Origin: Glebionis coronaria
Taxonomy: Eukaryota > Streptophyta > Magnoliopsida > Asterales > Asteraceae
DNA length: 64,000 nucleotides
NCBI GenBank assembly: GCA_025667525.1
Contig: CM046882.1
Coordinates: forward strand, 218,658,592 to 218,722,591
Reading direction: 5' to 3'
Below are positions 21,235 through 34,498 of this stretch, one piece after another. Every line of letters starts with the position of its first letter. Within the stretch, counting starts at the first letter, position 1. The notes below the pieces were generated by a model. It was not told where the DNA came from. It saw only the letters and a list, made by a program, of their open reading frames with translations, and did no database searches. The position numbers and the translations under genes are program-made.

Positions 21235-23114
21235 TAATAACTAGATTTTACTCAGGTTAAAAATATTCGTTGTACCAATCTCTTCGAATTGAAAAACTTG
21301 TGTTTAATGTGTGACTCTATTGTTCTTTGGTGGAAACAAAGCTGTGTCGTTGTAGTATTTTAAAATTTAAATGTGCAAAACAATTAAAGTAAATGTGCTC
21401 TAAAGTAAATCTAAGTCTAATTAAAGTAAAGGTTCAAGTATTTAAAAACGAGGCTGAAATTAAAGGCACTAAAGTAAATTACGTAAACTTAAATCTATCT
21501 AAGGCAACTTAAAGTGCGACTAAAACTAAGGCAAGTCTAAAATAAAACTAAGGCAGATGGTCTTAAAGTGCAATTAAATAAAAGGCAAGAAAAATAAAGC
21601 TTGAAAATAAGAATCAAAGACAAAAGCTAATAAGAACCTGAATACAGCTTATTCGGAATAAACCTTCGTTTGGAATAATCACTCGTCCTAAATGTCACCT
21701 TCGGTTGAAATGATTTTTCTTCACTTGGAATATTACCAAAATCCTTGATCCGGAACAAATTGATCTGAATATGTCACTTATCCAAAACAATGCTTCGTTC
21801 GGAACTTTACTGATTCGGAACTAATTGGTCACCCTTGATTCGGAAGTTGTAAAATCAGCCTTGATTCGGAAGTTTATGACTTCCGAATGAAAAGCCTTGA
21901 TTCGGAACTTGGTCCTTGATTCGGAACTTTGAGTTGATTCGGAACTTTTGAAAAGTTCCGAATGAAACCCTTGGTTCGGAACTTTGGAGTTCCGAATGAA
22001 TTCCTTTGGTTCGGAAGTTTTCACTTCGTCCGGAACTTTAAAAGTTCCGGATGAACAAGCTTGGTTCGGAACTTTTGAGAAGTTCCAGATGAAACCTTAA
22101 TTCAGAACTTTGGGAGTTCCGAATGAGCTCTTCCCTCCTTCTTGGTTCGGAACTATTCCTGGAAAGATCAGAAACAAGCAAACACCCCCGAAGAACAAGG
22201 AGAACAGTAGCAGCAGAAATAATCACAAAATAACCAAAATCAAACACACGGATAAATATAAATAGTAACGAATCAACAAATAAGCATCAACAAACAATTA
22301 AAAACATGAAATCAAACAACTTTAACCACAATAATAAAAAACCACTTGGATCAAAATAAAAGCATAAACATGAACATAACATAAACACATTAATCAAAGA
22401 ATAAGAAAGGTAGATAAGAGATTGACAAGATAAAATAAAGATTTGACAAGAATTAAAATGAAAACTTACTTGGAATTAAATGGTAATTAAGGTGCATAAC
22501 ATGAATTAAAATTTGACAAGTAATGTAAATGACAAGTATTTAAATGGTGGAAGGTCTAATTGTCACCATTAGCCAACAAAATGTAAAATGACTAATCCTA
22601 AACTATTTATAGGGGAGGATTAAGGAAGCTTCCTCCCCTCTTTCCTTTTCTCTTAATTGCATAATTAAGTCCCTCCTTCTTTTAATCTTCATTAATTGCG
22701 TACTTAGTCCTTTTCTTCTAATCTTCTTTAATCTTGGACTTAAGGGACTTTTGACTTCGGGATTTCTTTTGAACTCGTCTTTAAATTCTTCAATAAAATA
22801 GACTTGAATTCTTCGGCTTTTGATAAACTTCCGTCTTTTGACTTTTTCTTCGATAAATCTTCAGAATTGGTCGTGGACTTCTGTTCTTTTTGTACTCTTG
22901 ACTTCTTGACTTCGTCTTTCATCCTTTTCTTCAATAAAAGTCCGTAAATGCCCGTGAATGTCCGTGTTTTTTCCACTTTTCACCTTTTCATCCTAAATCA
23001 CAACAAAAACACAAACCACGCATAATTCCGACATAAAAGACATAAAATACACGTTTAGGTCCGGTTATTATTGTAATTAAGTGGTAGAAAAGATGGGTGT
23101 TTACACACCTATCA
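21235..23114 (-). repeat. 5' LTR of element B
   Basis: Nearly identical to 13894-15774. TATA box on the minus strand at 22603-22611 (TATAAATAG) would drive gag. The first bases on the minus strand, GATAGGTGT and ACACCCATC, form a terminal hairpin stem with one mismatch. Confidence 0.9.
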
Positions 23115-24857
23115 AATACCTTCAAATTCATGATCACACTCTCTAGGAAATTATTGAATATGGAACCACATTTGATAAAGCTGCTAGGATTGCTGCTGCT
23201 ATTGCTTTAAGGTCATGTGTTGGTTCAACTACTGAAGATCGAAGAGAAAGACCTACGGATGGGAGAGTTGTCTCAACTGAGGATATTGTAAAGAGAAGGA
23301 ATGACATGATAACTCTAAGCATTCTCATACTCTCTTTGGGTCCAAACAATCAACACAAGTATAGAGGTTTTGAGTCTGCCAAAGAACTTTAGGAAGCTCT
23401 TCAAGTCAACTATGGTGGTAATGATGATACTGCCCTAGAAAAGAAGAAGCAACTTTTGCATGAGTATGTTATGTTCAAGGCTCTTCCCAATGAGAAGAAA
23501 AGTGAGGTAAGAAGCAGGCTTCTATACATCACTAGCAAATTGTCCTTTATGGGAACATAGTATAATGTTGCTGATATTATTACTAATTTCCTTAATAGTC
23601 TTGGTGATGCATGGAAAATTGAAGCTAGGTCTATCATTGCTACCAATGCCCACAAGAGTTCTACTTTTAATGTCGTCTACAATAAGATAAAGATTGTAGA
23701 TAATGAAATGATGTTGGATCATGGGAGCAAATCTACCTCTGGAAACATGGCTTTCATCTCACATAGTGAAGCTCAAGTTGATAAGAGAGAATCATATGTG
23801 CATCCTGTTACTGGATCACCTTGTGTCAGCGGTGGATCAACCTTTGTCAGCGCTTCACATTCAGACGCTGATACATACAATGTTGACTCACCAAGGATTA
23901 AACCTGCTGGTATTGATATAGACATAGTGTGTGCATACATTGCTGCATTGCACAATGGTTCAGTGATTACATATGAGGACCTTGAGCAAATCAGTGAGGA
24001 GAATTTGGAAGAGATGGATATTAAATGGAATATGGCACTTGCAAGCATAAGGGCCAACAGATGGAATAGGAGGTTCAGAAAGAAGATGACCTTCAATGCT
24101 AAAGACACTGTTGGGTTTGATAAATCCAAGGTTGAATGTTACAACTGCCATAGGATGGGTTACTTTATGAGGGAATGCAGATCCCCAAGAAGATCTAATG
24201 CTGGAAAGCCTTCAAGCCAAGTCATCAAGGTTGAAGACACAAAGGCTATCATGCAAGACATTATGGATGGGACTGGATCTTTTTGGTAAAGGATGTAGAA
24301 GAGAATAAAGCCTTGATTGCAGAGAAGGAAGAAGAAGAGGATGTTCACCTTGCTCTTATGGCACACTCCTCGTCTTCATCAGATAATGAGGTATATGATG
24401 ATGCTTACTGTAGTAAAGGCTATCGTTTAAACACTGAAAAAAATTAACAAATAAATTTTAAAGTTAAAATCGGATGTTTTTGATGAAAAATGCAATCTAA
24501 CTAATTATCAAATGGTACTTGTTCAAACTGAAAAGACTGTAGAGGAATATAAGAAAATGGAATTTGACCTAAAATATCAAATTAATGTTTTGTCTCATGA
24601 CCTCAAAGTTAGTGTTGAACTTAGGGACATGCTGATGAGATCCAAAGGAGAAATATAACTTAAGTTATATGAGGCCATTAAATATAAAGAGAAAGTAGGG
24701 CTTAAGATTCAAAAGTTTGATAAAGCCACTCAAAAACCCTAGAAAAATGTGTAAGTGAACAAAGAGATTCTAGGGATATGTCTGGGATTGGGCTAAAAGA
24801 GTATGTTGCTGTTCCACCACCTGCTGGAAACTTTCATGGTGTCATGAGAAAGGATTT
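23115..24857 (+). pseudogene. gag: SIRE gag, continued (broken by element T)
   Basis: The copia Gag resumes with QYLQIHDHTL and runs through a UBN2-like gag region (GFESAKEL*EALQVNYGG, EKKKQLLHEYVMFKALPNEKKSEV). A CX2CX4HX4C zinc knuckle, CYNCHRMGYFMREC, lies at about 24138. Several stop codons are present (for example after SAKEL and after the knuckle at 24287), so it is non-functional. A pair of 21-bp repeat units with core TGTCAGC and one in the other orientation lie at 23824-23872. The piece ends at GATTT, the target of element T. Confidence 0.85.
23824..23872 (+). repeat. 21-bp-spaced motif units in SIRE gag
   Basis: TGTCAGC at 23824 and 23845 (21 apart, minus-strand version of GCTGACA) and ACGCTGATA at 23864. 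Part of the element-wide motif described in the findings. Confidence 0.7.
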
Positions 24858-27039
24858 TGTAACACCCCCAAATTTATACAACTCAATACAGCGGAAGACT
24901 AGTTGGTGTTACGGGATAGCACATTACTCATATCATAGACAACGCATAAAAATCGCGTCGTTTAATAATAAAGCATCTCCATTCATAAATATCAAATTTA
25001 CATAGGTCCCAAGTCATATTATTTCATACAAAGTTTTACAAAGCATTTGAATGGAAATTATTGTTTAAGTGCGGGCCATGAATTCTTGTTGTCTTCCTGA
25101 GAATTACCTTCAAATACCTGAGATAAAACATTTTAAAAGAAAAGACCAGCGATAACACCGAGTGAATTCATAGAGTTTAATAAATTCCATCAATATAACA
25201 TCGGTATAAAATTATTAACGAAAATTATTTTGTACAAATCTTTGTAATAGGCCATAAAATAGCCAAAGTCATTTTTATAAAAATCCTTGTCGAAAATCAT
25301 AATATAGGCATTTGCCTTAAAAATCATTATACGAGCCAATGTCGTAAAAACATCATACAATACGTCTTATGACGTTGTATAAAGTTAAATAAAAACTGTT
25401 ATATGAATATGTTTATGAAAAACCAGAACACGAACATAATATCAATAGTATGACCCCGTATTGCTAGTCAGGCAATACATCGTAATTCGGTACGTATAGT
25501 AGTATTTCGTTAACTGGATTATTATAAGCTGCATGACATTGTTACCTTACTAAACCAAACAACGGGTAGCTAGCCCGAAACTTAATTTGACCATATAAAT
25601 TAGCGTGTCGTCACAAAGGTCACGCTATGGAAATCTTCTCATACATAAATTCGCTTACCAATCAATGTGGCACGACGAGGATCAACCGTCAAGGCGCGAA
25701 CTGGGGTGATCGTCCCCAAATAGTACTATTATATGCATAAGCGTCTACCAAATCCCGGTAGTTCACAATTCATGCTAATGGGACTTTTAGTGACATAACC
25801 CAACTTTAATAATCCATTTTATTTCATCTATCGGGTCCTTTAATCATTTAGAGGGTCATACAGTCATTCGGGTCCAAATCAATAAACAAACAATCGGGAC
25901 AAATGGTGTCCTATTTTATAAAAACTAACATGTTATCTCCCTCGTGGGTTTATCAAATATTTCATAAAAACATTTAAAAGAGTGCGAGGCTATGAACTCA
26001 CGTTGATGTGGGAAGGCGGGTTATCGGCAATTCGGACGTACGGTACGTGCTTCAATCACGGAAACCTAGACAAATAATACTCGTCTTAGACTCTTGTCCA
26101 ATGACTTTATAAAAATAACAATTATGTATACATATGATGATTTTATATATATATGATGATCAAGTGGGTTTATATATTCTCATTTACTCGTTTTAGTGTT
26201 ATGTGTCGATAACTTTTATATTAGTTTACTAGTTTTACCTATTTGCATATTTTAAGTCCAATAAACTTATTATAAGTTCTTTAACTTGTATTAATCCATT
26301 TTATACTTGTATTATCAGTATTTATTCTTTACATGTTGGGCCCAAATGGGTTAAGCCCAATAAATAAGTTTATAAGTGTTTAGCCCATTTTGTTGTATTA
26401 TTAGTCCAATAACGTTAACTTAACTCGTTAATGTCCGTATGTCATATAGTTCGGGTTTTATCGGTTTTTACTTGTTATATATGTCTATATATCAGTATAT
26501 GAGTTTTTAAAATTTTACATTAGACGGGTCCAACCGTCTAAGTTTTATTTAACAAAAACGTTAATTTTACGGTAATAGCCGAAAAAGTCGTAAAAATCAT
26601 GTTTATAGTTTTATAACTTATAAAACTTATCAAATTACCATTTTTATAAAATGTATCATTTATTTATCATTATACATATTTATATAAATGTATTATATGA
26701 GTTAGTGGGTTTTAATTCACATTTTATACTATTTTTATTTGAGTGCTTATATAATACTATTATACTTTAATTTCAAAAATCTGATTTTTACTTTCATGTT
26801 CACCAAAACTGCCATATCTAGAGTTTTATATGGAGATAGAACCTCAAATGTTTATGACATGAACTACATGATATGTGATCTATTTAACTCTACTATAGCT
26901 ACTGTTGAATCAGCCTCTAAGTATTTTCTAAAAATCGTCCAAAACAGTGAACTCAGATTTGTACTCTAAACTTGTTTTGATCATATCTAACTCATTATAA
27001 TGATTCCATTGCATGGCCAACTCTCACATGTGTATGACA
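24858..27039 (-). repeat. 3' LTR of element T, distal part
   Basis: Begins TGTAACACCCCC on + (the LTR's U5 end) and matches 39022-41187 of the 5' LTR, with a 15-base segment absent from that copy. It stops at TCTTA (27040-27044), where a same-family LTR is inserted. No gene. Confidence 0.87.
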
Positions 27040-27044
27040 TCTTA

Positions 27045-30000
27045 TGTGACAATCCACCAATTTATGGTTGATATTTTATTCTCAATATTTATTTAAAAAC
27101 ATTATTTTAATGTTATAATATGAACTCACTTATTTTTGGGAAGAAATTTGGATTTACGTCTTGGAGTAGCATCGACTACGTCTAAACCGGAGGATTCAAC
27201 GTTACGTTCTTACGATTACATACACCGTTTTAGTGACAGTCCGACATTTCAGAAAATAAATTTGTCCGTGAATATTATTTTGAGATTTTAAATTTGTGTT
27301 AGTTCATAAACTCACAAATTTACGAGAAGAGATTAGGACTTACGATTTTAATTTAGCGTCCTTTACGACTAAACCGGAAACCCTAGGATTACGTATTTAC
27401 GTTTTTGAACTCCGTTTTTTGATGAGACAAATTTTATTGGATTCGTTTTGTGTCGTTGATTCATAATTTATAAAAACGTTTTTCGTGAAACGACCCGAGG
27501 GCACGCAAATCGAGAAAACTAGAATCGAGGAGTACCCGTAATTAAATGGGGATAAGACAAGTGGGACACTTTCCCCACCCCCACAAACTCACGGCTAAAA
27601 CAAGGACACCACACCTTTGTGATGTGTCCAAGCTTAACCAACAAGCTAACACTTGTGTATTAGCTTACACTTGTAACATTTGCTTCATTTTGAAGCTACT
27701 CTTCCCATTCAAACCACAAAACCACTTCTCATTTACTACTTGCTCTCATTTTTACACATGAAAACCACCCAAAAACACTCTCTTTCTCTTCCTCTTTACC
27801 GTCCAAATATCAAGAACAAACACCCCATCCATACAAATTTTAACCACAAACATATGTTATAGTTAACATATGTTAATCTCCATTCAAAGAGATGAAGATT
27901 GGTGCAAGTTTTAACATCCAAGGAGGAGTTTACATGGATTCTTGGGGCTGATTTTCCACAAGGAGTTTATGAAGAATGGTGGTCTTGAAGATGGTCTTGG
28001 TTATGCACAAGTTTCTCCAATAAAATCCATGTCCAAATCACAACCTACATCAACTTGGTGGTATAAAGATTGTCCTCCTCATCCTCTTGTTATTTTTGAT
28101 TATGTAATCTTGTATTTCTTTCACTTATGTATATGTATATAATGATGAATGATGATTAAAAATATTGTGTGGGGATTTGGTGTTGATAAACATGCTTAAA
28201 AAGATGAAAAACTATATGTAAAAAGGTTAAAATCTTGCTTAATTTAGATGGCTGTATAAAAACAGTAAAGAACCATCTGATGAACTGATAAAATGGCATG
28301 AACAAATTAATATACAGTAAGTATAAGATGTTGTACACATGTGAGAGTTGGCCATACAATGGAATCATTGTAATGAGTGAGATATGATCAAAACAAGTTT
28401 AGAGTACCAATCCGAGTTCACTGTTTTGGACGATTTTTAGAAAATACTTAGAGGCTGATTCAACAGTAGCTATAGTAGAGTTAAATGGATCACATATCAT
28501 GTAGTTTATGTGATAAAAAGTTTAGCTTCTATCTCCATATATAACTCTAGATATGGCAGTTTTGGTGAACATAAAAATAAAAATCAGATTTTGGAAATTA
28601 AAGTATAATAATATTATATAAGCACTCAAAATTATATTGTATAAAATGTAAAATTAAAACCCACTAACTCATGAATTTTATTTATATAAATATGTTAAAG
28701 GTTAAATAAATGGATAAATTATAAAAATGGTAGTGGAATAATATTTATAAGTTATAAAAAACTATAAACTTGATTTTACGACTTTTTCGGCTATTACTGT
28801 AAAATTAACGTTTTTCGCCAATTAAAACTTAGACGATCAAAACCGTCTAATGTAAAGTTTTTAAAAGTCATATACTGATATATAGTATCTAATACAAGTA
28901 AAAACCGATAAAACCCGAACTATAGGACATACGGACATTAACGAGCTAAGTAAACATATTGGACTAATAGTTGGACTAAATAAGTTAAACTCTTATAAAA
29001 AGAACTTATTGGGCTTAACCCATTTGGGCCCAACTTGTAAAGTTTAAATAATGATAATATAAGTATAAAATGGATTAAAACAAGTTAAAGAACTTATAAT
29101 AAGTTTATTGGACCTAAGACACGTGAATAGGTAAAACTAGTAAACTAGTAAGAAGTTACCAATACGAAAACACTAAAAAAGAGTAAAAGAGAATATGTAA
29201 ACCCACTTGATCATCATATATATAAAATCATCATATGTATACATAATTGTTATTTTTATAAAGTCATTGGACATAAGTCTAAGACGAGTATTATTTGTCT
29301 AGGTTTCCGTGATTGAAGCACGTACCGTACGCCCGAATTGCCGATACCCCGACTTCCCACATCAACGTGAGTTCATAGCCTCGCACTCTTTTAAATGTTT
29401 TTATAAATGTTTTATAAACCCGCGAGGGAGATAACATGTTAGTTTTTATAAAATAGGACGCCATTTGTCCCGATTGTTTGTTTATTGATTTGGACCCGAA
29501 TGATTGTATGACCCGATTGTATGACCCGATAAATGATTAAAGAACCCGATAGATGCAATAAAATGGATTATTAAAGTTAGGTTATGTCACTAAAAGTCCC
29601 ATTAGCATGAATTGTGAACTACCGGGATTTGGTAGACGCTTATGCATATAATAGTACTATTTGGGGACGATCACCCCAGTTCGCGCCTTGACGGTTGATC
29701 CCCGTCGTGCCACATTGATTGGTAAGCGAATTTATGTATGAGAAGATTTCCATAGCGTGACCTTTGTGACCATTTAATAACTAGATTTTACTTAGGTTAA
29801 AAATATTCGTTGTACCAATCTCTTCGAATTGAAAAACTTTTGTTTAATGTGTGACTCTATTGTTCTTTGGTGGAAACAAAGCTGTGTCGTTGTAGTATTT
29901 TAAAATTTAAATGTGCAAAACAATTAAAGTAAATGTGCTCTTAAAGTAAATCTAAGTCTAATTAAAGTAAAGGTTCAAGTATTTAAAAACGAGGCTGAAA

Positions 30001-32398
30001 TTAAAGGCACTAAAGTAAATTACGTAAACTTAAATCTATCTAAGGCAACTTAAAGTGCGACTAAAACTAAGGCAAGTCTAAAATAAAACTAAGGCAGATG
30101 GTCTTAAAGTGCAATTAAATAAAAGGCAAGAAAAATAAAGCTTGAAAATAAGAATCAAAGACAAAAGCTAATAAGAACCTGAATACAGCTTATTCGGAAT
30201 AAACCTTCGTTTGGAATAATCACTCGTCCTAAATGTCACCTTCGGTTGAAATGATTTTTCTTCACTTGGAATATTACCAAAATCCTTGATCCGGAACAAA
30301 TTGATCTGAATATGTCACTTATCCAAAACAATGCTTCGTTCGGAACTTTACTGATTCGGAACTAATTGGTCACCCTTGATTCGGAAGTTGTAAAATCAGC
30401 CTTGATTCGGAAGTTTATGACTTCCGAATGAAAAGCCTTGATTCGGAACTTGGTCCTTGATTCGGAACTTTGAGTTGATTCGGAACTTTTGAAAAGTTCC
30501 GAATGAAACCCTTGGTTCGGAACTTTGGAGTTCCGAATGAATTCCTTTGGTTCGGAAGTTTTCACTTCGTCCGGAACTTTAAAAGTTCCGGATGAACAAG
30601 CTTGGTTCGGAACTTTTGAGAAGTTCCGGATGAAACCTTAATTCGGAACTTTGGGAGTTCCGAATGAGCTCTTCCCTCCTTCTTGGTTCGGAACTATTCC
30701 TGGAAAGATCAGAAACAAGCAAACACCTCCGAAGAACAAGGAGAACAGTAGCAGCAGAAATAATCACAACATAATCAAAATCAAACACACGGATAAATAT
30801 AAATAGTAACGAATCAACAAATAAGCATCAACAAACAATTAAAAACATGAAATCAAACAACTTTAACCACAATAATCAAAAACCACTTGGATCAAAATAA
30901 AAGCATAAACATGAACATAACATAAACACATGAATCAAAGAATAAGAAAGGTAGATAAGAGATTGACAAGATAAAATAAAGATTTGACAAGAATTAAAAT
31001 GAAAACTTACTTGGAATTAAATGGTAATTAAGGTGCATAACATGAATTAAAATTTGACAAGTAATGTAAATGACAAGTATTTAAATGGTGGAAGGTCTAA
31101 TTGTCACCATTAGCCAACAAAATGACAAATGACTAATCCTAAACTATTTATAGGGGAGGATTAAGGAAGCTTCCTCCCCTCTTTCCTTTTCTCTTAATTG
31201 CATAATTAAGTCCCTCCTTCTTTTAATCTTCATTAATTGCATACTTAGTCCTTTTCTTCTAATCTTCTTTAATCATGGACTTAAGGGACTTTTGACTTCG
31301 GGATTTCTTTTGAACTCGTCTTTAAATTCTTCAATAAAATAGACTTGAATTCTTCGGCTTTTGATAAAATTCCGTCTTTTGACTTTTTCTTCGATAAATC
31401 TTCAGAATTGGTCGTGGACTTCCGTTCTTTTTGTACTCTTGACTTCTTGACTTCGTCTTTCATCCTTTTCTTCAATAAAAGTCCGTAAATGCCCGTGAAT
31501 GTCCGTGTTTTCTCCACTTTTCACCTTTTCATCCTAAATCACAACAAAAACACAAACCACGCGTAATTCCAACATAAAAGACATAAAATACACGTTTAGG
31601 TCCGGTTATTATTGTAATTAAATGGTAGAAAAGATGGGTGTTTACACACCTATCAACACGCTACTTTAGATGGGCAAATTGTGTATCGGGTTAGCTACCC
31701 GTTGTTAGTTTAGTAAGGTAACAATGTCATGCGGCTTATAATAATCCAAACTAACGAAATACTACTAGACGCTCCGAAGTACGATGTATTGCATGACTAG
31801 CAATACAGGGTCATACTATTGATATTATGTTCGTGTTTTGGTTTTCATAACCATATTCATATAACGGTTTTTATTTTCATACAACGTCATAAGACGTATT
31901 GTATGATGTTTTTACGACATTGGCTCGTATAATAATTTTTAAGGCAAACGCCTATATTATGATTTTGATGAAGATTTGTATAAAATGACTTTGGCTATTT
32001 TATGGCCTATTAAAATGATTTTTACAAAATGATTTTCAGTAATAATTTTATACTGATATTATATTAATGGATTTATTAAACTCTATGAATTCACTCGGCG
32101 TTATCGCTGACCTTTTCATTTAACATGTTTTATCTCAGGTACTTGAAGGTAATTCTCGGGAAGACAACAAGAATTCATGGCCCGCACCTAAATACTTATT
32201 TCCATTCAAATGCTTTGTAAAACCTGTATTAAATACAATGACTTGGGACCTATGTAACTTTGATATTTATGAATGGAAATGCTTTTATTATTAAACGACG
32301 CGATTTTTATGCGTTTTCTATGATGTGAGTAATGTGCTATCCCGTAACACCAACTAGTCTTCCGTTGTATTGAGTTGTATAAATTTGGGGGTGTTACA
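27045..32398 (+). repeat. Solo LTR of the T family, opposite orientation, nested in T's own LTR
   Basis: It runs from TGTGACAATCC to GGGTGTTACA on the + strand and is flanked by TCTTA on both sides (27040-27044, 32399-32403), so it is a true insertion into a relative's LTR. No internal region is present. It contains the lone B-family LTR at 29775-31655. Without that it is about 3.47 kb. Several short ORFs are not credible genes. Confidence 0.87.
29775..31655 (-). repeat. Lone B-family LTR with four PBS-side bases and no TSD
   Basis: The LTR is 1881 bp and almost identical to the LTRs of B. On the minus strand its U5 end ATTA is followed by AATG (29774-29771), as in the internal start AATGGCGCC of B, and then by host sequence. 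The undisturbed target is visible in the T LTRs near 25610 and 39757. Compared with it, one base is missing and no TSD is seen. This is not the expected outcome of simple LTR-LTR recombination. Confidence 0.85.
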
Positions 32399-32403
32399 TC
32401 TTA

Positions 32404-33658
32404 TACTTACTGTATATCCATTAATCTATGCCATTTTTATCAGTTCATCATATGATTCTTTACTGTTGTATACAGCCAACAATTTAAACAAGATTTTAGC
32501 CTTATTTCTTATAGTTTTTCATCTTTTTAACCATGTTTATCAACACCAAATCCCCACACAATATTTTTAATCATCATTCATCATCATATACATATACGTA
32601 AGTAAAAGAAATACAAGATTACATAATCAAAAATAACAAGAGGATGAGAAGAACTATCTTTATACCACCATGATGATGTAGGTTGTGATCAAAACATGGA
32701 TTTTGATGGAGAAACTTGTGATGAACCAAGACCATCTTCAAGACCACCATTCTTCATGAACCTCTTGTGGAAAAATCAGCCCTAATACTCCATAGAAACT
32801 CCTCCTTGTATGTTATAACTTGCACCAACCTTCATCTCTTTTGAAGGAGATTAACATATGTAAGTTATAACAATAGTTTGTGGTTAAATTTAGATCAAAT
32901 GATGGATATGGATGGTGAAGTGGACGGCATAAACAAGAGGAAAGGGAGAGAGTGAGTTGTTTTGCATGTAGGAAATGTGAGGAAGTGGTTTGTGTGTGAG
33001 TGGTTTTGAGTATTGGTGGAAAAGTTTACTTAGCTTGTAAGCTTAGCTTACAAGTGTAAGCATTAAGCTTGCAACTTGACACCTAAGGGTGTTGTGTTGC
33101 TAGTTATGTCCGGTTATAGTGGGGGTGGGACAAGTGTCCCACTTGTCTCATCTCAATTTATTTACGGGTACTCCTCGATTCTAGTTTCCTCGATTTGCGT
33201 GCCCTCGGGTCGTTTTACGAAAAACATTTTTATAAATTATGAATCAATGGCACAAAACGAATCTAATAAAAATTGACTCATAAAAAACGGAGTTCGAAAA
33301 CGTAAATACGTAATCCTAAGGTTTCCGGTTTAGTCGTAAAGGACGTTAAAATAAAATCGTAAGTCCTAGTTTCTTCTCGCAAATTTGTGAGTTTTTGAAC
33401 CAACACAAATTTAAAACTCCAAAATGATATTCACGGATAAATTTATTTTCTGAAATGTCGGCCTGTCACCAAAGACGGTGTATGTAAACGTAAGCACGTA
33501 ACGTTGAATCCTCCGGTTTAGACGTAGTCGATGCTACTTCAAGACGTAAATCCAAATTTCTTCCCAAAAATAAGTGAGTTCATAATGTAACATTAAAATA
33601 ATGTTTTTAAATAATATTTGAGAATAAAATATCAACCATAAATTGACGGATTGTCACA
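32404..33658 (-). repeat. 3' LTR of element T, proximal part
   Basis: Continues the LTR interrupted at 27039; it matches 41188-42436 and ends TTGTCACA on +, i.e. the LTR start TGTGACAA on the minus strand. No gene. Confidence 0.87.
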
Positions 33659-33675
33659 GCATTTACCCCTAAACA
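33659..33675 (-). other. Polypurine tract of element T
   Basis: On the minus strand CTGTTTAGGGGTAAATGC leads directly into TGTGACA. A second copy of the same tract lies at about 35549-35566 inside the pol remnant. Confidence 0.75.
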
Positions 33676-34498
33676 GGATCTTTGTCCTCAAAGATCATCT
33701 TACTACTCGCTTCTTATAGAGTTAAAGCCATGTGGGTATTTCCTCCACATTCGGTCTTTTCTCATAAGTGTAATTCATTACAATACGCGAGTTTTATCAG
33801 ACCTAACTACGGGAATAAGATCAGGCTTAATGTCGACTTACTTTCTCTATCCATGATGTTCATGGGTTTTTGATGAATACAACTTTTTGCCGATCTAAAC
33901 TTTAAGAATAATTTAGATTCTCACTTGATAGACATTTCATCAAGTTCGATATACGAATCATAATTCACGCAGCTCTTGAAGTCCTAGGGTAGATCCAGCT
34001 TATATGCCTTTCAAACCAATCTTTTACATCATCTCTATGGTCTCATACTACGGGGACTTATATCCCATGATCTTTCAGATCATCAATTCATTTTTCCATG
34101 GTTAAAATTTTTGGCCATAACTTCGCTACCCATCTGGCACTTCAAGATCTACATTTCATATTCACATAACCTCCTGCCCACTATCGGTAGTCAATAATCA
34201 TATCCTAATTTCAACAATCATTTCAAGTCTCGCGGGTCGAGTATTTTGTAAGGTTAGGTTCGCCATCATAGGAAACCTTAAACCTAAAAGACATGTCCAA
34301 CTCACAATGGGTGTATGTCGGGTGTCTTCATCTCAACTCTGGTTTACAAATGCTCTAATATAGATCCTAACAAGATTCGATCTCGATCCTAATACGATAA
34401 TTATCAATGATAATCTTTCCAAAGGAAAGCGATTATACGGTTCATTACCAAAGGTCAATCATTCAAACATAAAACAAGACTTCTAGTGTTTTGTATTG
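33676..34498 (-). other. Unreadable end of element T internal region
   Basis: By position this should hold the integrase C-terminus and chromodomain. I can read no convincing protein; the sequence is saturated with stops. Confidence 0.4.

Larger units (their letters stand above)
13894..23114 (-). mobile_element. Gag-protease-only LTR retrotransposon B (Athila-related, non-autonomous)
   Basis: LTRs of 1881 bp (13894-15774) and 1880 bp (21235-23114) enclose 5.5 kb with PBS, a putative leader intron, one long gag-protease ORF, a noncoding region and PPT. The flanks AATAC at 13889-13893 and 23115-23119 are an exact 5-bp TSD within SIRE gag. By eye the LTRs differ at about 14 sites, so the insertion is young. 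No RT, RNase H or integrase is present, which fits the TR-GAG type of plant element. An element like E is the likely helper, since LTR ends, PBS and Gag are closely related. Confidence 0.92.

Noticed and set aside
27546..28142. Small ORFs in the T-family LTR (27546-27761, 27942-28142) as host genes
   Set aside because: They lie inside LTR sequence present in other copies where the frames are not kept.
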